From: Yimella sp.
GTDB lineage: Bacteria; Actinomycetota; Actinomycetes; Actinomycetales; Dermatophilaceae
Direction: 5' to 3'
DNA: 5,418 nt
NCBI GenBank assembly: GCA_030150425.1
Contig: JASLFY010000220.1
Location: 1 to 5,418 of the forward strand
Numbering within the stretch: position 1 is the first letter of the stretch; every line of letters starts with the position of its first letter. The position numbers were made by a program, and so were the translations under genes. The notes beneath the pieces are model-generated. The model did not search any database. It was not told the origin of the DNA and was given only the letters and a program-made list of their open reading frames with translations. Shown here piece by piece: positions 1 to 3,870 of the stretch.

Positions 1-509
1 CGGTCGCGGCCTGTGTCGGCGACGTCTCCGACCCCGAGCGGCTGCGGCCGGTGGCCGGAGCGGTCTTCAACCCCGCCTCCGGTGGGTTGTTCCACGCCCG
101 ACAGGGCGGCGGCGCACACCTGGTCCGCGACGGCGAACCGCAACCACTGCGGGTCAGCGCGGAGACGGACCTCGGACAGGCGCTGCTCGGCTCGGGATTC
201 GGTTACGACGCCGCTAAGCGGGTGCGCCAGGCGACGCTGCTCGCCGAGCTCCTGGGCGACGTACGAGACCTGCGCCGGGGCGGCAGCGCCGCACTCGACC
301 TGTGCTTCGTCGCGGCCGGTCGACTCGACGTCTACTACGAGTCGGGACTGAACCCGTGGGACCGGTTGGCCGCGCAGTTGTGCGTCACCGAGGCCGGCGG
401 AGTGGTCCGCGGGCTGCCCGGCGACGAGCCGGGTGTGGCGTTGGTGGTGGCCGGGCCGGAAGGGCTGGTCGAGGCGCTGTTGCCGCGGTTGCGGCACGTC
501 GACAGCTGA
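1..509 (+). CDS. suhB: inositol monophosphatase family protein SuhB, C-terminal part (5' end outside window)
   Basis: This is the C-terminal 168 residues of a Mg2+-dependent phosphatase of the inositol monophosphatase/FIG fold, which hydrolyses inositol-1-phosphate to free inositol. In mycolata that inositol feeds phosphatidylinositol, mannosylated lipids and mycothiol. The reading frame is open from nt 3 to the TGA at 507-509 and enters the window already coding; bases 1-2 belong to the preceding codon. The family segment RxGSAALDLCxVAxGRxDxYxE is seen at nt 276-342. The C-terminal signature NPWDRLAAQLCVTEAGG follows at nt 351-401, with the metal-binding Asp of the WD motif at nt 360-362. 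The N-terminal Glu and DPxDGT metal sites of the family must lie upstream, about 120 residues being missing at the edge. Placement before the DUF4193 gene matches suhB (Rv2701c) in M. tuberculosis. Family membership is secure. Inositol-1-phosphate as substrate is inferred; histidinol phosphate or fructose bisphosphate activity is possible in this superfamily. Confidence 0.93.
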   Translation, partial: VAACVGDVSDPERLRPVAGAVFNPASGGLFHARQGGGAHLVRDGEPQPLRVSAETDLGQALLGSGFGYDAAKRVRQATLLAELLGDVRDLRRGGSAALDLCFVAAGRLDVYYESGLNPWDRLAAQLCVTEAGGVVRGLPGDEPGVALVVAGPEGLVEALLPRLRHVDS

Positions 510-557
510 GGTTACTGACCGGTAATCGACCCGGTGTCGCACATCACCCCCGATTGA

Positions 558-591
558 GGCACAATCCCGCTGCGGTCGGGCACAAATCCGC
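558..591. repeat. tandem direct repeat GGCACAA(A)TCC in the suhB-DUF4193 gap
   Basis: Two near-identical 13-mers, GGCACAATCCCGC at 558-570 and GGCACAAATCCGC at 579-591, start exactly 21 bp apart, about two helical turns. They lie in the 158-bp gap between suhB and the DUF4193 gene, roughly 80-110 bp upstream of the latter's ATG. The spacing would suit a protein binding the same DNA face twice, but no regulator is recognised and no convincing -35/-10 pair was found beside them. The only other structure seen in the gap is a weak imperfect stem-loop (AATCG at 524-528 with CGATT at 551-555) shortly after the suhB stop. Confidence 0.35.
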
Positions 592-667
592 ACGTCGTCG
601 CGTTACGCCGACTGACGATGCGGCACACCTGCCCCAGGACTTTTTCGCAGACGAAGAGAAGGACGCG

Positions 668-961
668 ATGGCTACCGATTACGACGCCCCCCGCAAGACC
701 GACGACGAGCTCAACGAGGACAGCCTCGAGGAGCTGAAGTCGCGGCGCAACGACAAGAGCGCGAACGTCGACGTCGACGAAACCGAGCAGGCCGAGGGCT
801 TCGAGCTGCCCGGTGCCGACCTGTCCGGCGAGGAGATGGAGATCCGCGTCATCCCGCGCCAGTCCGACGAGTTCACCTGCTCGCGCTGCTTCCTGGTGAA
901 CCACCGCAGCCAGCTCGCCGGTGAGCGCGGCGGCCTGCCGATCTGCAAGGACTGCGCCTGA
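668..961 (+). CDS. DUF4193 zinc-ribbon-like protein (Rv2699c family)
   Basis: This is a complete 97-residue cytosolic protein of unknown function, conserved across Actinobacteria as DUF4193. The start is the ATG at 668, preceded by AGAAGGA at 657-663 with a 4-nt spacer. The same frame is open further upstream, but that translation is arginine-rich and unlike the family. The N-terminal part (residues 1-45) is highly charged, with acidic stretches around TDDELNEDSLEELKSRRNDK. The middle holds the family segment FELPGADLSGEE (about 46-57). The C-terminal part carries two CxxC pairs, C71-x2-C74 and C93-x2-C96, in the order expected for a zinc ribbon. The last Cys is the penultimate residue. Length and motifs are typical of the family. 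A zinc-dependent nucleic-acid or protein-binding role is inferred only from the cysteines. The gene stands alone: a gap of 158 bp precedes it and a highly structured gap follows it. Confidence 0.93.
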   Translation: MATDYDAPRKTDDELNEDSLEELKSRRNDKSANVDVDETEQAEGFELPGADLSGEEMEIRVIPRQSDEFTCSRCFLVNHRSQLAGERGGLPICKDCA

Positions 962-976
962 GCAGTGTCTGACGTG

Positions 977-1038
977 GGACACCGGTTCCCGTCGGCCCCG
1001 TCCGGAGGTTCGGACAGGTCTGGTGGGAACCGGTGTCC
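977..1038 (+). repeat. 62-nt imperfect inverted repeat / long RNA stem-loop after the DUF4193 gene
   Basis: Arms 977-1004 and 1011-1038 pair over 28 positions around a 6-nt loop (1005-1010). There are 23 Watson-Crick pairs, three G.U pairs (991/1024, 992/1023, 994/1021) and two mismatches (996/1019, 999/1016). The outer 14 bp, GGACACCGGTTCCC at 977-990 with GGGAACCGGTGTCC at 1025-1038, are perfect. It begins 15 nt after the DUF4193 stop, so a terminator is the simplest reading, although no U tract follows. Alternatives are a structured 5' leader element for the DUF3710 operon, or two copies of a DNA operator, since each arm contains the palindrome ACCGGT within GGnnACCGGTnnCC. The G.U pairs form only in plus-strand RNA; in the complement they would be C.A mismatches. 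Confidence 0.75.
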
Positions 1039-1051
1039 GCGTTCAGCGCTA

Positions 1052-1070
1052 CCGTTCATGGTGAGAACGG
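1052..1070 (+). repeat. short stem-loop upstream of the DUF3710 gene
   Basis: CCGTTC at 1052-1057 is complementary to GAACGG at 1065-1070, with a 7-nt loop. This is the second of three successive hairpins in the 165-bp gap before the DUF3710 start. A 6-bp stem is weak support alone; its interest is its position between two stronger stems. Confidence 0.4.
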
Positions 1071-1080
1071 ACATCGATGA

Positions 1081-1099
1081 CACCGCCCTCCCGGCGGTG
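1081..1099 (+). repeat. GC-rich hairpin 27 nt before the DUF3710 start
   Basis: CACCGCC at 1081-1087 pairs perfectly with GGCGGTG at 1093-1099 across a 5-nt loop (CTCCC). The hairpin ends 12 nt before the GAGGA Shine-Dalgarno-like sequence (1112-1116) of the DUF3710 gene. A stable stem so close to a ribosome-binding site could influence initiation, but it does not itself hide that site. No function is shown by the sequence. Confidence 0.5.
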
Positions 1100-1126
1100 A
1101 CGACCAAGAACGAGGACTGAACCAGC

Positions 1127-1993
1127 GTGGCACTCTTCCGTCGCAACAAGACCGACGAGCCGGTCGTCGAGGACGCCGTTGAGACCGAGTCGGTGGTCGA
1201 GGACGCTGCGGACGTCGACGACGCCGCTGACGACGCGACCGACACCGCAGACTCCGGTTCCGCCGACGAGGCGACCGAGGTTGCTGACGCGGACAAGGAC
1301 GACGCCGACAAGCCCACCACGACCTCGCGCATCGACTCACGTTCGGTCGACCGCACCGACGGCCCGTTCGACCGCACCGAGGTCGACAACCTCGACGGCT
1401 ACATCGACTTCGGAGCGATCGCGATCGCGCCGGTGCCCGACATGGAACTGCGTCTCGACGTCGACGAGGCCGGCACGGAGATCACCGGTCTGACCGTGAT
1501 GGTCGGCGAATCGGCTTGTCAGATGCAGGCATTCGCCGCGCCGAAGTCGCGCGGTGTCTGGGACGCGATCCGCGGAGAGATCCACGACAACCTGCTCGCC
1601 AACGGCTCCTCGGCCGAGGAACACGTCGGTCCGCTGGGTGTCGAACTGCACGTACGTATGGCAGCCCGCGGAGCCGACGGCCGCACCACCTACTCGCCGG
1701 CCACCTTCGTCGGTGTCGACGGCCCCCGCTGGTTCCTGCGCGCCGTCCTGTCCGGACGCGCGGCGGCCGAGGACCAGGCCCGTGCCGCGATGCTCGACCT
1801 GGTGCGCGGCACCATCGTGACCCGCGGCAGCGAGCCGCGCGCACCCCGCGAGATGCTCCCGCTGAAGGTGCCGGACTCGGTGCAGACCGAGGCCGAGATG
1901 GAGCCGCTCCCGACCGCCGACGAGGCGGACACCGACCGGAACGGGGTCCCGAATCCGTTCGAACGCGGCCCGGAGATCACGGAGGTCCGCTGA
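1127..1993 (+). CDS. DUF3710 protein with acidic N-terminal extension (Rv2696c family)
   Basis: This is a complete 288-residue protein of an actinobacterial family with no established function. The start is GTG at 1127, giving MALFRRNK, with GAGGA at 1112-1116 ten nt upstream. Residues 1-8 are basic. Residues about 9-62 form a low-complexity Asp/Glu/Ala/Val/Thr segment containing VVEDA twice (13-17, 23-27), probably disordered. The folded DUF3710 domain runs from about GPFDRTEVDN (79-88) to LPLKVPD (244-250). It includes the segments ELRLDVDEAG (107-116), MQAFAAPKSRGVWD (133-146) and FVGVDGPRWFLRAVLSG (194-210), which I recognise as family hallmarks. The C-terminus is again acidic. No signal peptide or membrane segment is visible. 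The stop overlaps the next start by one base, so it is translationally coupled to the OB-fold gene. In M. tuberculosis a dUTPase gene lies immediately upstream of this family; here it is absent. Confidence 0.92.
   Translation: MALFRRNKTDEPVVEDAVETESVVEDAADVDDAADDATDTADSGSADEATEVADADKDDADKPTTTSRIDSRSVDRTDGPFDRTEVDNLDGYIDFGAIAIAPVPDMELRLDVDEAGTEITGLTVMVGESACQMQAFAAPKSRGVWDAIRGEIHDNLLANGSSAEEHVGPLGVELHVRMAARGADGRTTYSPATFVGVDGPRWFLRAVLSGRAAAEDQARAAMLDLVRGTIVTRGSEPRAPREMLPLKVPDSVQTEAEMEPLPTADEADTDRNGVPNPFERGPEITEVR
1981..1985 (+). promoter_or_regulatory. ribosome-binding site for the OB-fold gene
   Basis: GGAGG lies inside the 3' end of the DUF3710 gene, 7 nt before the ATG at 1993. That ATG overlaps the DUF3710 stop (TGATG). 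This strong site fixes the OB-fold start and supports coupled translation, although the reading frame is open far upstream. Confidence 0.8.
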
Positions 1994-2376
1994 TGGGCAA
2001 CCGTCCGGGTCTGCTGGACCGCATCACCAGCCGGTTGTCGGGCTCGAGTGAGCGCCGCGACCGCGAGGAGATCCAGCTGCAGTGTCACCGGTCGGGCAGC
2101 ACCCCGGTCGTCGACCTGCACGACCGTGAGTTCGCCCAGTGCACCGGCACCGTCCGGTCGGTGAGCCTGCGACCGCGCGCCGAGCACACCCCGGCGCTGG
2201 TGGTCGACCTCGACGACGGCACCCGCACGATGACCGTGGTCTTCCTCGGCCGTCGCCGCATCTCCGGGATCGACCCGGGCGTCATGCTGACCGTCCGCGG
2301 GCGAGTCTGCATGCAGCGCGGAACCCCGGCGATTTACAACCCGGCGTACGAGATCCTTCCCACCCGCGCCGGCTGA
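1993..2376 (+). CDS. small OB-fold nucleic-acid-binding protein (Rv2694c family)
   Basis: This is a 127-residue protein with one OB-fold domain, a five-strand barrel that usually binds single-stranded DNA or RNA. The start is the ATG at 1993, fixed by GGAGG at 1981-1985 and by the one-base overlap with the preceding stop. Residues 1-30 form a charged N-terminal lead (RPGLLDRITSRLSGSSERRD). The barrel spans about residues 48-123: CTGTVRSVSL (50-59), ALVVDLDDGTRTMTVVFLGRR (68-88), IDPGVMLTVRGRVC (93-106) and PAIYNPAYEIL (112-122). The GxV...DGT...G.RV...YNPxYE pattern matches the actinobacterial family represented by Rv2694c, and the length is close to that protein's. There is no membrane segment and no catalytic motif. 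It is co-transcribed with the DUF3710 gene. A nucleic-acid role is inferred from fold only. The DUF3159 gene that follows this family in mycobacteria is not present here. Confidence 0.9.
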   Translation: MGNRPGLLDRITSRLSGSSERRDREEIQLQCHRSGSTPVVDLHDREFAQCTGTVRSVSLRPRAEHTPALVVDLDDGTRTMTVVFLGRRRISGIDPGVMLTVRGRVCMQRGTPAIYNPAYEILPTRAG

Positions 2377-2381
2377 ACGGC

Positions 2382-2420
2382 CGACGCGCGCGGGCGTCGC
2401 GGAACGGTCAGTGACCGTCC
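2382..2420. terminator. candidate bidirectional terminator between convergent genes
   Basis: Two adjacent hairpins lie where the OB-fold gene and ceoC converge (stops at 2376 and 2408, 31 bp between). The first pairs CGACGC at 2382-2387 with GCGTCG at 2394-2399. The second pairs ACGGTC at 2404-2409 with GACCGT at 2413-2418 around a 3-nt loop, and two further G-C pairs form after a bulged A at 2403. The second straddles the ceoC stop codon. Neither has a U tract in either direction, so this is inferred from position and symmetry; U-less terminators are often proposed in GC-rich actinobacteria. Confidence 0.5.
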
Positions 2421-3106
2421 GCGGCGAGTGAGCGCACCACCGGTTCCGTCGCGCCGGTGAGGTGCTGGCCCAGCAGTGGCTCCGACTCCGGGGTCGTGAG
2501 GAACAAAAGCTCGTCGAACGCCTCGACCGCGTCGTCGGCGCTCGGCGCGAGCGGCAGGTCGTCGCGGATGATGCCGACGAGCACCGTGTTCGGCGGCAAC
2601 TCGAGCTGATCGACGGCGGCTCCGACGACGGGACCGTCGGCCGTGACGGTGATCTCCACCATCGTCGCCCGGCCCTGCTGGAACTGGAACAGGCGCACCA
2701 GGTCGCCGACGCTGACCGCCTCCTCGACCAGGGCCGTCATCAGGCGCGGCGTCGACACCGCGACGTCGACGCCCCAGCTCTCGTCGAACATCCACTCGTT
2801 CTTCGGGTTGCTGATACGCGCGACCGTACGGCCGACGCCGAACTCGGTCTTCGCCAGCAGCGAGACGACGAGGTTCACCTTGTCGTCGCCGGTCGCGCAG
2901 ACCACGACGTCGCAGTCCTCGAGCTGCGCCTCGCGCAGCGTGGAGATCTCACAGGCGTCGGCCAGCAGCCAGCTGGCCGCCGGGACCGACTGGCTCTTGG
3001 ACTCATCAGCGTACTTGTCGATGAACAGCACCTGGTGGCCGTTGTTCAGCAGTTCGCGGCCGATGGACCGGCCGACCGAACCGGCGCCGACGATGACGAC
3101 TCGCAT
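2408..3106 (-). CDS. ceoC: RCK/TrkA-type potassium uptake regulatory protein (CeoC)
   Basis: This is a complete 232-residue cytosolic regulator of potassium transport. An RCK_N Rossmann domain (about residues 1-120) begins MRVVIVGAGSVGRSIG, with the nucleotide-binding glycines G7-x-G9-x2-G12 and the acidic ribose-binding residue D30 at the end of strand 2 (VLFID). The segment DVVVCATGDDKVNLV (66-80) is typical of TrkA. An RCK_C domain follows (about 140-205; VEITVTADGPVVG, then VGIIRDD). The family binds NAD(H) or adenine nucleotides and gates a membrane potassium transporter. The ATG at 3106 follows a GAGGAG site 6 nt upstream. That site overlaps the ceoB stop, so the pair forms one operon with coupled translation. 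No TrkG/TrkH-like membrane partner is in the window; the divergent KimA-like permease is the only candidate nearby. Order and orientation match Rv2692. The exact nucleotide ligand cannot be read from the sequence. Confidence 0.93.
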   Translation of the reverse strand: MRVVIVGAGSVGRSIGRELLNNGHQVLFIDKYADESKSQSVPAASWLLADACEISTLREAQLEDCDVVVCATGDDKVNLVVSLLAKTEFGVGRTVARISNPKNEWMFDESWGVDVAVSTPRLMTALVEEAVSVGDLVRLFQFQQGRATMVEITVTADGPVVGAAVDQLELPPNTVLVGIIRDDLPLAPSADDAVEAFDELLFLTTPESEPLLGQHLTGATEPVVRSLAADGH

Positions 3107-3112
3107 CGTGAA

Positions 3113-3118
3113 CTCCTC
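3113..3118 (-). promoter_or_regulatory. ribosome-binding site of ceoC overlapping the ceoB stop
   Basis: On the minus strand, the ceoB stop TGA (3119-3117) runs straight into GAGGAG (3118-3113), which sits 6 nt before the ceoC ATG at 3106. A ribosome finishing ceoB ends on the ceoC Shine-Dalgarno sequence, as expected for coupled, near-stoichiometric synthesis of two partner subunits. Confidence 0.8.
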
Positions 3119-3782
3119 AGAAGTCGGACGGACGGGGGCGACCGAGCGTCTGCTCGATCCTGGGCATGTCGGCGGTGGGCACCAGCAGTTGCAACAGGTC
3201 GCCCTCCTGCAACACGGTGTTCGCCTGGGGGAGGACCCCCTCGCCGAGTCGGGTCAGGTATGCGACGCGGACGCCGTACTCGCTCTCGACCTTCTTCAGC
3301 GGGGTGCCGATCCAACTGGCGTCGGTCGGGATCTCCGCGAGCGTGATCGCGCCGCTGGCGTCGGTGTGCACCGGCACCGCGCCGGCCGGGACGAGGCGGC
3401 GCAACACCTGGTCCGCGGTCCAGCGGACGGTGGCCACCGTGGGAATGCCGAGCCGCTGGTAGATCTCCGCGCGGCCCGGGTCGTAGATGCGGGCGACGAC
3501 GTGTTCGACGTCGAAGGTCTCGCGGGCGACGCGGGCCGACAGGATGTTGGAGTTGTCACCGCTGCTGACCGCGGCGAACGCGTACGCGTGCTCGACGCCG
3601 GCGCGCTTGAGGGTGTCGCGGTCGAAACCGATGCCGGTGACGCGGTCGCCCTCGAACGAACGCCCGAGGCGCCGGAAGGCGGCTTCGTCGCGGTCGATGA
3701 CCGCCACCGAGTGTCCCTGTTGGTGCAGGGTCATCGCCAGCGAGGAACCGACACGGCCGCAGCCCATGATCACGTAGTGCAC
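3117..3782 (-). CDS. ceoB: RCK/TrkA-type potassium uptake regulatory protein (CeoB)
   Basis: This is a 221-residue RCK protein, paralogous to and upstream of ceoC. From GTG at 3782 it reads MHYVIMGCGRVGSSLA, with the Rossmann glycines G7-x-G9-x2-G12 and D30 after AVI. The RCK_N domain covers about residues 1-120 and includes AVSSGDNSNILSARVAR (71-87) and VVARIYDPGRAEIY (95-108). The RCK_C domain covers about 137-215 (EIPTDASWIGTPLKKVE, then LQEGDLLQLLVP). The protein is expected to pair with CeoC and to gate potassium entry according to nucleotide state. The frame stays open upstream to 4103, but that part lies antisense to the permease gene and resembles no RCK protein. The GTG places the Rossmann strand at the very N-terminus, as in the family. 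No Shine-Dalgarno sequence precedes it; a TAGCGT hexamer 7 nt upstream suggests a leaderless transcript. The position matches Rv2691, divergent from Rv2690c. Confidence 0.92.
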   Translation of the reverse strand: MHYVIMGCGRVGSSLAMTLHQQGHSVAVIDRDEAAFRRLGRSFEGDRVTGIGFDRDTLKRAGVEHAYAFAAVSSGDNSNILSARVARETFDVEHVVARIYDPGRAEIYQRLGIPTVATVRWTADQVLRRLVPAGAVPVHTDASGAITLAEIPTDASWIGTPLKKVESEYGVRVAYLTRLGEGVLPQANTVLQEGDLLQLLVPTADMPRIEQTLGRPRPSDF

Positions 3783-3789
3783 AGCACAG

Positions 3790-3795
3790 ACGCTA
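3790..3795 (-). promoter_or_regulatory. -10 hexamer for leaderless ceoBC transcript
   Basis: On the minus strand, TAGCGT (TANNNT consensus) is followed by 7 nt and then the ceoB GTG at 3782. Transcription would start on or beside the first base of the start codon. This agrees with the absence of a Shine-Dalgarno sequence. No clear -35 was found at 16-19 bp; TTCGTA at 3815-3810 is only 14 bp away. Confidence 0.5.
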
Positions 3796-3811
3796 CCGGA
3801 GCGGCCTCGTA

Positions 3812-3837
3812 CGAACGCGTCCCGTTCGCCGGTTCGT
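3812..3837. promoter_or_regulatory. CGAAC/GTTCG half-site cluster between divergent promoters
   Basis: The 88-bp region between the divergent GTG starts contains CGAACG (3812-3817), then CGTTCG (3823-3828, inverted, 5-bp spacer) and a further GTTCG (3832-3836). A TCGTACGA palindrome (3807-3814) overlaps the first half-site. The cluster sits midway between the two -10 hexamers and overlaps the putative permease -35. A shared operator for both transcripts is therefore possible. No known regulator motif is recognised, and short inverted repeats are common in GC-rich DNA. Confidence 0.35.
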
Positions 3838-3862
3838 GATCGGGCCCGCTGCTGCCTAGACT
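3833..3862 (+). promoter_or_regulatory. promoter for leaderless KimA-like permease transcript
   Basis: TAGACT at 3857-3862 fits the TANNNT -10 consensus and lies 8 nt before the GTG at 3871. TTCGTG at 3833-3838 is a weak -35 candidate with an 18-bp spacer. No Shine-Dalgarno sequence precedes the GTG, so the mRNA probably begins at or near the start codon. Confidence 0.5.
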
Positions 3863-3870
3863 CGTGCCCT

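Noticed and set aside
628..645. CCTG-CCC-CAGG hairpin followed by TTTTT before the DUF4193 start, resembling an intrinsic terminator
   Set aside because: The stem is only 4 bp, and it lies 23 nt before an ATG whose ribosome-binding site immediately follows. This is probably chance.
302..667. Upstream extension of the DUF4193 frame into suhB
   Set aside because: It is an arginine-rich shadow of suhB in another frame. The ATG at 668 has a ribosome-binding site and gives the family-length protein.
1026..1056. ECF-sigma-like promoter, GGAAC then CGTT, upstream of the DUF3710 gene
   Set aside because: The spacing is 22 nt to one CGTT and 9 nt to the other. Neither fits the roughly 16-19 nt expected, and the GGAAC is part of the stem arm.
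679..1389. 236-codon minus-strand Ser/Val-rich open frame
   Set aside because: The low-complexity Ser-rich product is the antisense of the acidic DUF3710 N-terminus and of the DUF4193 gene.
1516..1992. Upstream extension of the OB-fold frame through the DUF3710 gene
   Set aside because: It is an Arg/Pro-rich shadow frame. GGAGG plus the TGATG overlap fix the start at 1993.
2643..3839. 398-codon plus-strand open frame across ceoC and ceoB
   Set aside because: It is antisense to two clear RCK proteins with family motifs; the product resembles nothing and changes composition where it crosses the ceoB-ceoC boundary.
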